Shown here piece by piece: positions 16,139 through 25,694 of a stretch of 64,000 nucleotides of DNA. Position 1 is the first letter of the stretch; the number at the start of each line of letters is the position of its first letter. The notes under the pieces were generated by a model that saw only the letters and a list, made by a program, of their open reading frames with translations, was not told the DNA's origin and made no database searches. This DNA is from Aquibium pacificus (GTDB lineage Bacteria > Pseudomonadota > Alphaproteobacteria > Rhizobiales > Rhizobiaceae): positions 60,765 to 124,764 of the forward strand of contig NZ_JBDPGJ010000011.1 of NCBI RefSeq assembly GCF_040839445.1. Reading direction: 5' to 3'. Position numbers and translations under genes: made by a program.

Positions 16139-17482
16139 TCAGTCCTTGGCCGCCAGGTACTTTTCGAGCCAGTGGATGTCGTAGTCGCCATTGGCGATGT
16201 CGCTGTTGCCGACGAGGTCTCTGAACAGCGGCAGCGTCGTATTGATGCCGTCCACGACGAACTCGTCCAACGCGCGCCTCAGCCGCATCATGCATTCGAC
16301 GCGGTTGCGGCCGTGCACGATCAGCTTGCCGATCAGGCTGTCGTAGTAGGGGGGAATTCGATAGCCGGAATAGACCGCCGAATCCACGCGGATCCCGAGA
16401 CCGCCCGGGGTGTGGAAATGGGTGATCGTGCCGGGTGAAGGCGTGAAGGTGCGCGGATCCTCTGCATTGATGCGGCACTCGATGGCGTGCCCCTGGAACC
16501 TCACGTCCTCCTGCTTCACCGACAGACCGCCGCCGGACGCGACGCGGATCTGCTCGTGTACGAGATCGATTCCCGTGATTGCCTCCGTCACGGGATGCTC
16601 GACCTGCAGGCGCGTGTTCATCTCGATGAAGAAGAATTCGCCGTTCTCGTAGAGGAATTCGATCGTGCCGGCGCCCGAATAGCCGAGGTCGGCGATGGCG
16701 TTGGCACAGATGCTGCCGATGCGCGCGCGTTCTTCCGCGTTGAGGGCGGGCGAATTGGCCTCTTCCCAGACCTTCTGATGGCGGCGCTGGAGCGAACAGT
16801 CGCGCTCGCCGAGATGGATGCCGCCGCCCCGCCCGTCTCCCATGACCTGCACCTCGATGTGGCGCGGCTTCTCCAGATACTTCTCGATGTAGACCGCGTC
16901 GTCGCCGAAGGCCGCGCCCGCTTCCGAACGCGCGGTGGCAAGCGCCACCACGAGATCGTCCTCGGTGCGCGCGACCTTCATGCCGCGCCCGCCGCCGCCT
17001 GCCGAGGCCTTGATGATGACCGGATAGCCGATCTCGGCCGCGATGCGCTTGGCGTCCTTCTCTTCGGTCACCGCACCCTCGGAACCCGGCACGACGGGAA
17101 TGCCGAGCCGCTTGGCGGTGCGTTTGGCCTCGATCTTGTCGCCCATGATGCGGATGTGGTCGCCGGAGGGGCCGATGAAGGTGATGTTGTGTGCGGCCAG
17201 GATGTCGGCGAACCGGGAGTTCTCGGACAGGAAGCCGTAGCCCGGATGGATGGCGTCCGCGCCGGTGATCTCGCAGGCCGCGACGATCTGGTGGATGTTG
17301 AGGTAGCTGTCGCGCGAGGGCGGAGGTCCGATGCACACGCTCTCGTCGGCGAGGCGCACATGCATGGCGTCGGCGTCGGCGGTCGAATGCACGGCGACCG
17401 TCTGAATGCCGAGTTCCTTTGCCGCGCGAAGCACTCTTAGGGCGATTTCCCCGCGATTGGCGATGAGGATCTTCTGGAACAT
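16139..17482 (-). CDS. accC: Acetyl-CoA carboxylase, biotin carboxylase subunit
   Basis: AccC carboxylates the biotin of AccB with ATP and bicarbonate, the first half reaction of fatty acid synthesis. The 447-residue protein starts FQKILIANRGEIALRVLRAA and has the ATP-grasp glycine loop KASAGGGGRGMK at about 159-170. The HLGERDCSLQRRHQKV block follows, then the metal-binding EMNTRLQVEHPVTE (about 287-300), with the catalytic RVNAE-type segment present as CRINAEDP. Length is normal. It lies 7 bp after accB, so the two are co-transcribed. Confidence 0.97.
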   Translation of the reverse strand: MFQKILIANRGEIALRVLRAAKELGIQTVAVHSTADADAMHVRLADESVCIGPPPSRDSYLNIHQIVAACEITGADAIHPGYGFLSENSRFADILAAHNITFIGPSGDHIRIMGDKIEAKRTAKRLGIPVVPGSEGAVTEEKDAKRIAAEIGYPVIIKASAGGGGRGMKVARTEDDLVVALATARSEAGAAFGDDAVYIEKYLEKPRHIEVQVMGDGRGGGIHLGERDCSLQRRHQKVWEEANSPALNAEERARIGSICANAIADLGYSGAGTIEFLYENGEFFFIEMNTRLQVEHPVTEAITGIDLVHEQIRVASGGGLSVKQEDVRFQGHAIECRINAEDPRTFTPSPGTITHFHTPGGLGIRVDSAVYSGYRIPPYYDSLIGKLIVHGRNRVECMMRLRRALDEFVVDGINTTLPLFRDLVGNSDIANGDYDIHWLEKYLAAKD

Positions 17483-17489
17483 GCGGCCC

Positions 17490-17951
17490 CTACTCGATCA
17501 CGACGAGCGGTTCGCCATATTCGACCGGCTGGGTGTCCTCGAACAGGATCTGCGTGACGGTGCCCGCGCGCGGTGACGGAATCTGGTTCATCGTCTTCAT
17601 CGCCTCGATGATGAGCAACGTCTGCCCCTCCCTCACCTTCTGGCCGATCTCCACGAAGGGCGGCGAGCCGGGCGAGGGGGCCGCATAGGCCGTTCCGACC
17701 ATGGGCGAGGGGACGATCTTGTCGGAAGGCGGCGCCGGTGCCGTCGCGACCGGCGCGGGCTGCGACGCGCCGGACGGGTGTTCCTGGTACTGCGGCGCCG
17801 CCGAGTACGCGTGGACCGGCCCGTTCTGGCGCGAAACCCGCACGCGAAGATCGCCCTGCTCGACCTCGATTTCCGAGAGGTTCGTCTCGTTCAGGATGCC
17901 TGCGAGATCTCGAATGAGCTGCTGGTCCACGACGGGGTGCTTTGTCGCCAT
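17490..17951 (-). CDS. accB: Acetyl-CoA carboxylase, biotin carboxyl carrier protein
   Basis: A 153-residue BCCP. The N-terminal part (1-60) interacts with AccC, a Pro/Ala-rich linker (SQPAPVATAPAPP) follows, and the lipoyl/biotinyl domain spans about 75-152. The biotinylation site is the Lys of IEAMKTMNQI; most bacteria have EAMKMMN, and Thr in place of Met is usual in Rhizobiales. The start ATG at 17949-17951 follows GGAACGAACG. Upstream frames are in the same phase but without similarity. It is the first gene of the accB-accC-aat set. Confidence 0.96.
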   Translation of the reverse strand: MATKHPVVDQQLIRDLAGILNETNLSEIEVEQGDLRVRVSRQNGPVHAYSAAPQYQEHPSGASQPAPVATAPAPPSDKIVPSPMVGTAYAAPSPGSPPFVEIGQKVREGQTLLIIEAMKTMNQIPSPRAGTVTQILFEDTQPVEYGEPLVVIE

Positions 17952-18191
17952 CGAACGTTCGTTCCTTCCAAACTTGTCGCGCCGCAGTCCGCAAAGCCGC
18001 CGGATGGGCTTTTCCGGCCAGGGTGCGAACCGCACGTGGTACGCCGGCTGCGAGGCTCGCAGGAGCCATGCGCGCCTGCTATGACACGGCGGGACCCTCT
18101 ATAGTAGCCATAGGACGCAAGCGAAAGTGTGCAAGTGCCTATCTTGCGCTCTGCACAGCCTTCGGAGCGTCCGCATGTGGCGCGAGGCGCT

Positions 18192-18992
18192 TCAGCAGGT
18201 CGCCTCGCCGCATTGACCGAGATTGGCGACCTTCTCCTCCAGCACTTGCCGGCCAAGCGCGCCGTAAATCACTTCCTCGCCCACTACGTAGGAAGGCGTG
18301 CCCGAGATGCCGAGCTGGTTCGCCAGTTCGTAGGTCTGGCTGAACGTTTCGTTGATGGCGGGGTCCTTCATGGCTTCGCGCAAAGCCGCTTCGTCGGCAC
18401 CGAGCGACAGGGCGATTTTCATCGCACTGTCTTCGTCCGCCTTGGCGGCGCCGCCGAGGAGTTCGGCGTGGAACTCGCCGTATTTTTCGGGCATCAGCTT
18501 GTGAAAGGCCATCGAGACCACGTGCGCCTTCATCGAGTCAGGCCCCAGGATGGGGAATTCCTTCAGCACGAAGCGCACGTCCGGATTGGCTTCCGTCATG
18601 GCAAGCATGTCGCCCATCGCCCGTTTGCAGTAGCCGCAATTGTAGTCGAAGAACTCGACCAGCGTGTATTTCGCCTCGGGATTCCCGTAGATGCCGTCGT
18701 GCTCGGACGAGAAGATGTGCTCGTTCGCGCTCCGGATCGTCTCCAGCTGTGCGACGCGCTGCTCTTCCTTCTGCTTGGCCTCGAGCGCTGCCTGCGCTTC
18801 GAGCAGCACTTCCGGGTTGGAAAGGAGGTAGTCGCGGATGATCGCCTCGATAGCTGCGCGGTCGATGGGGGCGGGTGCGTTCGCCGCCGTTTCCGCCGCG
18901 ATGACGGATTGCGGACCCGGGACGGAGCCGAGGACGAGGATTGCCGCCGCGACGGCGAACCTCCCAACGCTGAAACCGAGAAACTTCCTCAT
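18192..18992 (-). CDS. DsbA-family thiol:disulfide oxidoreductase, exported
   Basis: A 266-residue periplasmic protein: signal peptide (about 1-34, ending SVIAAE), a helical N-terminal extension (DRAAIEAIIRDYLLSNPEVL) and a thioredoxin fold with active site FFDYNCGYCKRA at about 115-126. The cis-Pro loop is GTPSYVVGEEV. This layout matches the BdbD/ScsC-like DsbA branch. The N-terminal extension may mediate oligomerisation, as in ScsC. The start ATG 18990-18992 follows GGAAAGGG; a GTG 6 bp upstream is possible. The M48 protease gene ends 28 bp upstream, so both may form one envelope operon. Confidence 0.92.
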   Translation of the reverse strand: MRKFLGFSVGRFAVAAAILVLGSVPGPQSVIAAETAANAPAPIDRAAIEAIIRDYLLSNPEVLLEAQAALEAKQKEEQRVAQLETIRSANEHIFSSEHDGIYGNPEAKYTLVEFFDYNCGYCKRAMGDMLAMTEANPDVRFVLKEFPILGPDSMKAHVVSMAFHKLMPEKYGEFHAELLGGAAKADEDSAMKIALSLGADEAALREAMKDPAINETFSQTYELANQLGISGTPSYVVGEEVIYGALGRQVLEEKVANLGQCGEATC

Positions 18993-19020
18993 GGTCACCC
19001 TTTCCGACCGACGCTGCCCG

Positions 19021-20424
19021 TCATTTGCGAGGCGGCTTCATGTTGATGATGTCCTGGGCGCGGACCCAACCCGGGGCGCCCGTCTTGAATTTCTGCTGCG
19101 CCCGCGCGGCGAAGATGCGCGCTTCCTTGTACGAGGCGGAATAGAAGTGCGCTTCCGCGGTCGCGAGTTCGGCCTCCGCCACGTCTCCGAGGCGGCCGTA
19201 GGCTTGCGCAAGGTGGAAGTAGGCGTCTGGATTGTCGCCGTCGCGGCGCAGCGCCTCCCGGATTTCCTTCACCGCCTGGCGTATGGCTGCATCATCGCCG
19301 GTCGCGATCAGGGCCTTGCCGCGCTGGATCTGGATGAGTTCTTGCTTGCCGGGGGAGAGCGATAGGGCCGTGGAATAGGCTTTTGCGGCTTCCGACGGCT
19401 TGTTGGCGCGCATCAGGATCTCGCCGCGCATCTCGTGGAAATACGGGTTCTTGGGGTAATCCTTCAGAAGCGCGTCGACCTTGGACAAGGCATTCGTCGG
19501 GCTGCCGCGCAGGTGCGTGTTGACGACATCGGCGTACCGCGCCGGCAAACCGACCGGATCGTACCGGAAGAGCCGCGCGGTGGCGGAAGGTCCTTCCGTG
19601 TACGCCGCGATCTTGGCGCGCATCAGGTCGTGGCGTGCCTGCAGCGTCGCTGGATCCTTGCTGTCGAAATAGGGACTCTCGCGCGCCACCACTTCGAGAT
19701 TGGCGATACGTTCGCGCGGCATCGGGTGGCTGACCTGGTATGGGTCTACCCGCGCGCCCGAAAGGGCGAGCGCGCTGGCGAAGCGGCTGAAGGTCTTCAG
19801 CATGCCCTCGGCCGATTGGTTCGTCTTGCGCAGATATTCCAACGCGGATCGGTCGGCGGCCAGTTCCTCGGTTCGCTGGTAGCCGAGCAGGCTGCGCCGC
19901 GCGATCTCCGCTCCGCCCATGGCGATGCCGGCGCCCGATTGCGCGATGCCGCCATTGTTGGCGAGCGCCCCGCCGACGGTCGCTCCGAGGCCGAGCAGCG
20001 TCGCCACTACCGCCATCGTCTGGGCGCGGGCCAACTGGTCGCGCAGCCGTTCCTGATGACCGCCGGCCAGATGGCCCGCCTCGTGGGCGATGACGCCGAT
20101 GATTTCGCTGGGCGTCTCCGCCGTCAGAAGGGCGCCGGTGTTGATGAACATGCGGCGGCCGGCGACGAAGGCGTTGAAGCTGGGGTCGTTGACGAGCACG
20201 ATGTCGACGCCGGCGTTCTGCAGCCCCGCTGCGGCGAAGATGGGCTTGGCATAGTCGCGCAGCAAGGTCTCGATTTCGGCGTCGCGCACGACCGGCAGCG
20301 ATCTCTGCTGGGCGTGGGCGGCGATCGTCGCTCCGGCCACCAGTTGCAGAACAGCCAGCGATGTGGCTACTCCGCGCAAGGGGCGGCCGACGAACTGCGA
20401 GATCGATTTCAGGAATGGCGACAT
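19021..20424 (-). CDS. M48 family metalloprotease with TPR repeats (BepA-like)
   Basis: A 467-residue exported zinc protease. The signal peptide ends AHAQQR at about 37. The M48 domain carries the zinc motif HEAGHLAGGH, with the third ligand in RTEELAADRSALEYL. The C-terminal part (about 310-450) holds tetratricopeptide repeats such as YFHEMRGEILMRANKPSEAA and AYFHLAQAYGRLGDVAEA. E. coli BepA of the same layout maintains outer-membrane proteins such as LptD. The true start is ATG 20422-20424; the open frame continues 79 codons upstream. It precedes the DsbA-like gene, which suggests a joint role in envelope protein folding. Confidence 0.93.
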   Translation of the reverse strand: MSPFLKSISQFVGRPLRGVATSLAVLQLVAGATIAAHAQQRSLPVVRDAEIETLLRDYAKPIFAAAGLQNAGVDIVLVNDPSFNAFVAGRRMFINTGALLTAETPSEIIGVIAHEAGHLAGGHQERLRDQLARAQTMAVVATLLGLGATVGGALANNGGIAQSGAGIAMGGAEIARRSLLGYQRTEELAADRSALEYLRKTNQSAEGMLKTFSRFASALALSGARVDPYQVSHPMPRERIANLEVVARESPYFDSKDPATLQARHDLMRAKIAAYTEGPSATARLFRYDPVGLPARYADVVNTHLRGSPTNALSKVDALLKDYPKNPYFHEMRGEILMRANKPSEAAKAYSTALSLSPGKQELIQIQRGKALIATGDDAAIRQAVKEIREALRRDGDNPDAYFHLAQAYGRLGDVAEAELATAEAHFYSASYKEARIFAARAQQKFKTGAPGWVRAQDIINMKPPRK

Positions 20425-20554
20425 TGCGCAACTCGTAGACGAGCTTGTCGAGCGGTGGAAGGCGTGGCTGCCTTTTTCATGCTTTTGTGATCCGCATGGC
20501 AATCCGGCAAATGTACGGCGTCGGTGCGAATCGCCACTTCGAGAATGGAAACGG

Positions 20555-21709
20555 ATGAAAGCGACGATATCGAGACGCAGCAATATCGAGCCGTTCCACG
20601 CGATGGACGTGCTGGCCGAGGCGAACCGGCTGAAGGCGGCCGGCGTGCCGGTGATCTCCATGGCCGTCGGCCAGCCGTCCGATCCCGCACCGCTGCCGGT
20701 GCGCGAGGCCGCCGCGCGGGTCGTGCGCGATGGCAGGATCGGCTACACCGATGCTCTCGGGCTGATGTCGCTGCGTGAGGCGATCGCACGCCACTATGTC
20801 GATCACTATGGAATAGAGGTACCGCCGCAACGGATCGTCGCGACCACGGGATCGTCCGCAGCCTTCAACCTCGCGTTCCTCGCCATGTTCGACGCCGGCG
20901 ACCGCGTCGCGATCACGGCGCCCGGCTATCCGGCCTATCGCAACATCTTGAAGGTCCTCGGCATCGAGGCGGTCGAGATCGACCTCGGTAGCGCCGGCTA
21001 CCTGAAGGCGAGCCATCTGGAGGAGGCGCATCGGTCGCGGACCTTCGATGGGCTCCTGTTCGCCAGCCCGGCAAATCCGACGGGCTCCGTCATCCCGCGC
21101 GCCGAGATCACCCGAATTCTCCGGACCGCGGAAGACCTCGGCGTCTCCGTCATCTCCGACGAGATCTACCACCGACTCGCCTACGAGCAGCCGGACACCA
21201 CGGCGTTGGCCCTCGACCCGGACACGGTGGTGATCAACTCCTTCTCCAAATACTATTGCATGACCGGCTGGCGCATCGGCTGGATGGTGCTGCCGGAACA
21301 GCTGTTGCGGCCGGTCGAGCGGATCCAGCAGAGCCTCTACATCTCCGCGCCCGAGATATCGCAGCATGCAGCCATCCGCGCCTTCGAGGCAACCGGGGAA
21401 CTCGAGGCGGTGAAGGCGCGCTACGCGGAGAGCCGCAGGATGCTTCTTGAACGCCTCCCCAGGCTCGGCTTCGGGATCGCGGCGCCGCCGGACGGCGCCT
21501 TCTACGCCTATTGCGACGTGTCGCGGCATACCAACGACAGCATGGACTTCGCCCGCCGCATGATCGCAGAGGCACATGTGGCGGCGACGCCCGGCCATGA
21601 CTTCGATCCCGTGAACGGCCACCGGACGATGCGCTTTTCCTATGCCGGCTCACCCGCCGACATGGTGGAAGCCATGGAGCGGCTGGAGCGCTGGCTGGGG
21701 CGCGCCTGA
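20555..21709 (+). CDS. Pyridoxal-phosphate aminotransferase (class I/II)
   Basis: A 384-residue fold-type I aminotransferase. Seen are SMAVGQPSDPAP (substrate side), TTGSSAAFNLAFLAMFDAGD (cofactor phosphate region), FASPANPTGSVI with the Asn and Pro of the cofactor ring, ISDEIYHRLAY with the cofactor Asp and Tyr, and the Schiff-base lysine in INSFSKYYCMTGWRIGW. The C-terminal MRFSYAGS carries the substrate carboxylate arginine. It resembles the aspartate/aromatic aminotransferase subgroup; the substrate is uncertain. The start follows GGAAACGG. glsA begins 2 bp after its stop, so the pair is probably translated together. Confidence 0.9.
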   Translation: MKATISRRSNIEPFHAMDVLAEANRLKAAGVPVISMAVGQPSDPAPLPVREAAARVVRDGRIGYTDALGLMSLREAIARHYVDHYGIEVPPQRIVATTGSSAAFNLAFLAMFDAGDRVAITAPGYPAYRNILKVLGIEAVEIDLGSAGYLKASHLEEAHRSRTFDGLLFASPANPTGSVIPRAEITRILRTAEDLGVSVISDEIYHRLAYEQPDTTALALDPDTVVINSFSKYYCMTGWRIGWMVLPEQLLRPVERIQQSLYISAPEISQHAAIRAFEATGELEAVKARYAESRRMLLERLPRLGFGIAAPPDGAFYAYCDVSRHTNDSMDFARRMIAEAHVAATPGHDFDPVNGHRTMRFSYAGSPADMVEAMERLERWLGRA

Positions 21710-21711
21710 CC

Positions 21712-22641
21712 ATGGCGGAGATCGGGACCGCGCTGGCGCAGATCGCTGCTGAAATGGCAAGTGCCGAGGACCGCGGCGCTGTTGCGACCTACATCCCGCA
21801 GCTCGGCAAGGTCGATCCGCAGCGCTTCGGCATCGCGGTCGCCATGAACGATGGGCGGGTGTTCGCCGAGGGCGACGCGGACGAGCCCTTCTCGATCCAG
21901 AGCGTCTCGAAGGTCTTCACGCTGACGCTCGCACTGGGAAAGATCGGCGATGCGCTTTGGCAGCGGGTTGGGCGGGAGCCGTCGGGCAATCCGTTCAATT
22001 CGATCGTCCAGCTCGAACACGAGCACGGGATACCGCGCAACCCGTTCGTCAACGCGGGCGCGATCGTCGTGACGGATGTGCTTCTGGCTGGCCACCAGCC
22101 GCGGGAGGCGATCGGCGAAATCCTGCGCTTCGTGCAGTTCCTGTGCGACGACGACAGCGTCCATATCGACAGGTCCGTCGCCGCCTCCGAGCAGGCCACC
22201 GGCTTCCGCAACTTCGCGCTCGCCAACTATATGCGCTCCTTCGGCAATCTGACGCACGCGCCGGAGATGGCGCTCGGCGTCTACTTCCACCACTGCGCCT
22301 TTGCCATGACCTGCCGACAGCTCGCGCTGGCCGGTCGCTACCTCGCCAATGGCGGGCGTCACGCCGGAACCGGGCATACGGTGATCTCGATGGAGCGGGC
22401 CCGCCGCATCAATGCGCTGATGCTGACCTGCGGCCACTATGACGGATCGGGCGAGTTCGCCTTCCGCGTCGGAATTCCGGGCAAGAGCGGCGTGGGCGGC
22501 GGCATCCTCGCCGTGGTGCCGGGCGTCGCCTCGATCGCGGTCTGGTCGCCGGGGCTGAACGCCAACGGCAACTCCAAGCTCGGCTCGTTCGCACTGGAGC
22601 GGTTGGCCAAGCTCATGGACTGGTCGATCTTCGCCCCCTGA
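21712..22641 (+). CDS. glsA: Glutaminase
   Basis: A 309-residue serine-dependent beta-lactamase-fold glutaminase that hydrolyses L-glutamine to glutamate and ammonia. The catalytic SxxK is in FSIQSVSKVFTLTLAL (about 61-76). NPFNSIVQLEHEHGIPRNPF and VNAGAIVVTD are family signatures, as is the C-terminal GKSGVGGGILAVVPG. Length is normal. It lies 2 bp behind the aminotransferase, so glutamate supply and transamination may be linked. A 14-bp hairpin follows. Confidence 0.95.
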   Translation: MAEIGTALAQIAAEMASAEDRGAVATYIPQLGKVDPQRFGIAVAMNDGRVFAEGDADEPFSIQSVSKVFTLTLALGKIGDALWQRVGREPSGNPFNSIVQLEHEHGIPRNPFVNAGAIVVTDVLLAGHQPREAIGEILRFVQFLCDDDSVHIDRSVAASEQATGFRNFALANYMRSFGNLTHAPEMALGVYFHHCAFAMTCRQLALAGRYLANGGRHAGTGHTVISMERARRINALMLTCGHYDGSGEFAFRVGIPGKSGVGGGILAVVPGVASIAVWSPGLNANGNSKLGSFALERLAKLMDWSIFAP

Positions 22642-22674
22642 CGGACGCCGCCGGGGTCGACCTCAGAAAACGGA

Positions 22675-22705
22675 ATGGGGCGCCGGATTGCATCCGGCGC
22701 CCCAT
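22675..22705. terminator. Bidirectional hairpin between glsA and rne
   Basis: A perfect 14-bp stem, ATGGGGCGCCGGAT / ATCCGGCGCCCCAT, with a TGC loop lies midway between two convergent genes. No U tract follows on either side, but position and strength indicate a shared terminator. Confidence 0.75.
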
Positions 22706-22727
22706 GTCAATTCCGCGGGAGAAAGTT

Positions 22728-25694
22728 TCAGAAGAAGCTCTTCCGCTGCCACCAGCCGGCCTTGCGCGGCTTGGCCTCCTCGCTGGCCGGCTGCTCGCCG
22801 GGCACCGTGGAAGTGACGACGGGTTCCGTCGCCACGGCACTGCCGGGCTTGCGCCGCGTGGGACGGGCGGCTTCGGCTTCCTCGGCGGTCGCAACTGCCT
22901 CGGCCGGCTCAGTCTCTTCCACCGGCTTCGCCGGCTCCGCTACCTGGATAGGCGTTGCGGGCTCGGCTGCCGCGGACGCATCGGCCACCGTCTCCGCCGC
23001 GTCGAGTGCTGGAGGCGCCTCGGCCTCGATGGCCGCAGGCGCTTCCGAAACCGCTTCGGCGGTCGCCTTCTTGGTGCTCTTGCGGGGCTTGCGTTTCGGC
23101 TTGGCAGGGGCCTCTTCCGCCGCCACCTCAGCCTCACCCCCGGCTCCCGTCTCGGTCGCAACCTCCGCCGGAGCTTCGGCCGATGGCTCGGCCATCGGCG
23201 GCGTCACGGGTTCCTCGGCGCCGGCAAGGGCCTCGGCTTCGTCCGGCGTCTCGTCGCCGGCCTCCGCGGTCTCGCCGTCATCCCGACGGTTCTTGCGGCC
23301 GCCGCGCTTGCCCCGCCGCCGCTTCTTGGGCTCGCCCTCGTCCGTCTCTGAGGTGGAAACCTCGCCGGTCATGTCGGCGACAGCTTCCGCAGCCGTCTCG
23401 GTGTCGGCAGCGGTCGCGCCGGAGGGTTCCTCGCCGTCGTCTTCCGCTCCGGCCGTCTGACCAGCATCGTCCGTCTGGTCGCGATCGCGCCCGCCGCGCC
23501 GCCGACGGCGCCTGCGGCGTTTGCGGCCCTGGCCCTCGTCTCCGTCGTCGCGGCGCGGCTGCTGCGGGCGGGCTTCGGTCTCGACGACCTCTTCCTGCTC
23601 GTCCTCGGCCTCCGGTTCGACCTCGACGTAGGTGTCGGGCTCAGGTTCCGGATAAGTCGGAAGCACGGGTATGATCACCGGCTTCTCGACCGCTGCGCCG
23701 CGCGTGATGGCGTAGTGCTGTGTGCCTATGCTCTCGTCAGCCTCGATCGTGATGGTCAGCCCGAAACGCTGTTCCAGATCGACGATGTTGCTGCGCTTGT
23801 GGTTGAGGACGTAGAGCGCGGTCGCGACCGGCGTGCGCACCGTGATGTGGCTGCGGTTGTCCTTGAGCAGATACTCCTCGATCGCACGCACGACATGCAG
23901 CGCGACCGACGAATCGGAGCGCACGTGACCGGTGCCGCCGCAATGCGAGCAGGGTTTCATCGTCGATTCGAGCACGCTGGCGCGGATGCGCTGGCGCGAC
24001 ATTTCCAGAAGCCCGAAATGCGAGATGCGGCCGACCTGGATGCGGGCGCGGTCCTGTTTGAGGTGATCCTTCAGCCGCTTCTCGACGGAGCGGTTGTTGC
24101 GCTTCTCCTCCATGTCGATGAAGTCGATGACGATCAGGCCGGCCATGTCGCGCAGCCTGAGCTGCCGCGCCACTTCCTCGGCCGCCTCCAGGTTGGTCTG
24201 GAGGGCAGTGTCCTCGATGGAGTGCTCCTTCGTGGAGCGTCCCGAGTTGACGTCGATCGCGACCAGCGCCTCGGTCTGGTTGATAATGATGTAGCCGCCC
24301 GACTTCAGCGTCACCTGCGGCTGCAGCATGCGGTCGAGTTGGGCCTCGATGCCGTTGCGCGCGAAGATCGGTATCACGTCGCGATAGGGCTGGACCACCT
24401 TGGCATGGCTGGGCATCAGCATGCGCATGAAGTCCTTGGCCTCGCGGTAGCCTTCCTCGCCGGCCACCTGGATCTCGTCGATATCCTTGTTGTACAGGTC
24501 GCGCACCGAGCGCTTGATGAGCGAGCCTTCCTCGTAGACGAGGCAGGGGGCGGTCGATTGCAGCGTTAGCGTGCGCACGTTCTCCCACAGCCGCATCAGG
24601 TACTCGTAGTCGCGCTTGATCTCGGCCTTGGTGCGGTTGGCGCCGGCGGTGCGCAGGATGACGCCCATGCCCTGCGGCACGTCGAGTTCCCTGACGACGT
24701 CCTTCAGACGCTTGCGGTCGGGCGCGCTGGTGATCTTGCGCGAGATGCCGCCGCCGCGCGCCGTGTTCGGCATCAGGACGGAATAGCGGCCGGCAAGCGA
24801 CAGGTAGGTGGTGAGCGCGGCGCCCTTGTTGCCACGCTCCTCCTTCACGACCTGGACGAGCAGAATCTGGCGGCGCTTGACGACCTCCTGGATCTTGTAC
24901 TGCTTGCGGTATCCCTTGCGCCGGTTCGGCAGTTCCTCCAACGCGTCCTCGGCGCCGACCGATTCGACCTCGTCGCGTTCGTCGCCGTTGTCGTCATGGT
25001 CGCCATTGCCCGGCGCATCGCCACCCCGACGCCGGCCGCGGGAGCGGTCCGGCCCGTCCTGCGTGTCGTCGTCCGAAAGCGGTTCGGAGACGACGTCGGC
25101 CGAGACCGCGGCCGCGATGGTTCCGGGGTTGCGCGGCGAACCGTCGTCATCATCTTCATTCGGGTGCTGGTCGCCGGAAGGCTGATCGTCCTCCTGCCGT
25201 TCCTGCGCGGATGCGGATTGCTCCGCTCCGCTCTCGTCGGGGGACGATTCGCCCGGCGTATCCTCCCAGCTTTCCGTCGACGCCTCGTCGCCGTCGGAGC
25301 CTGCCGCGTCCTTGCGGTTGCGGCTGCGGCTGCGCCCTCCGCGGCGGCGCTTGGACTTGCCGCGTTCGGAGCGCTCCTCCTCGTCGTCCTCGTCGTCCTC
25401 GTCTGCTGCCTCGGCTTCTGCGCGAAGCAGCGCCTGTCGATCAGCGAAGGGGATCTGGTAGTAGTCGGGATGAATCTCGCTGAAAGCAAGGAAACCATGG
25501 CGGTTCCCGCCATACTCGACGAACGCCGCCTGGAGCGACGGTTCGACCCGCGTGACCCGGGCGAGATAGATGTTTCCCTTGAGCTGTTTCTTGTCTTGCG
25601 ACTCGAAGTCGAATTCTTCGATGCGGTTACCGCGTGTTACGACAACGCGTGTCTCCTCCCGGTGGGAGGCGTCTATAAGCATTTTGTTGGGCAT
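22728..25694 (-). CDS. rne: Ribonuclease E
   Basis: RNase E is the endonuclease that starts mRNA decay and matures rRNA and tRNA. The 988-residue protein begins MPNKMLIDASHREETRV and has an S1 domain that is split by a long acidic/basic insert at about 90-230, as in other alphaproteobacteria. The DNase I-like catalytic core carries LVAIDVNSGRSTKEHSIED and VIDFIDM, with the two metal-binding aspartates. The Zn-link is MKPCSHCGGTGHV. The C-terminal 290 residues are disordered and rich in Ala, Glu and Pro, with an arginine block GRKRRRRRRRRGGRDRD for RNA binding and degradosome assembly. Start is preceded by GGGGAGA. Confidence 0.96.
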   Translation of the reverse strand: MPNKMLIDASHREETRVVVTRGNRIEEFDFESQDKKQLKGNIYLARVTRVEPSLQAAFVEYGGNRHGFLAFSEIHPDYYQIPFADRQALLRAEAEAADEDDEDDEEERSERGKSKRRRGGRSRSRNRKDAAGSDGDEASTESWEDTPGESSPDESGAEQSASAQERQEDDQPSGDQHPNEDDDDGSPRNPGTIAAAVSADVVSEPLSDDDTQDGPDRSRGRRRGGDAPGNGDHDDNGDERDEVESVGAEDALEELPNRRKGYRKQYKIQEVVKRRQILLVQVVKEERGNKGAALTTYLSLAGRYSVLMPNTARGGGISRKITSAPDRKRLKDVVRELDVPQGMGVILRTAGANRTKAEIKRDYEYLMRLWENVRTLTLQSTAPCLVYEEGSLIKRSVRDLYNKDIDEIQVAGEEGYREAKDFMRMLMPSHAKVVQPYRDVIPIFARNGIEAQLDRMLQPQVTLKSGGYIIINQTEALVAIDVNSGRSTKEHSIEDTALQTNLEAAEEVARQLRLRDMAGLIVIDFIDMEEKRNNRSVEKRLKDHLKQDRARIQVGRISHFGLLEMSRQRIRASVLESTMKPCSHCGGTGHVRSDSSVALHVVRAIEEYLLKDNRSHITVRTPVATALYVLNHKRSNIVDLEQRFGLTITIEADESIGTQHYAITRGAAVEKPVIIPVLPTYPEPEPDTYVEVEPEAEDEQEEVVETEARPQQPRRDDGDEGQGRKRRRRRRRRGGRDRDQTDDAGQTAGAEDDGEEPSGATAADTETAAEAVADMTGEVSTSETDEGEPKKRRRGKRGGRKNRRDDGETAEAGDETPDEAEALAGAEEPVTPPMAEPSAEAPAEVATETGAGGEAEVAAEEAPAKPKRKPRKSTKKATAEAVSEAPAAIEAEAPPALDAAETVADASAAAEPATPIQVAEPAKPVEETEPAEAVATAEEAEAARPTRRKPGSAVATEPVVTSTVPGEQPASEEAKPRKAGWWQRKSFF

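Noticed and set aside
15507..17336. 609-codon leftward frame covering aat and much of accC
   Set aside because: Only its end is aat; the rest is an out-of-frame reading of accC.
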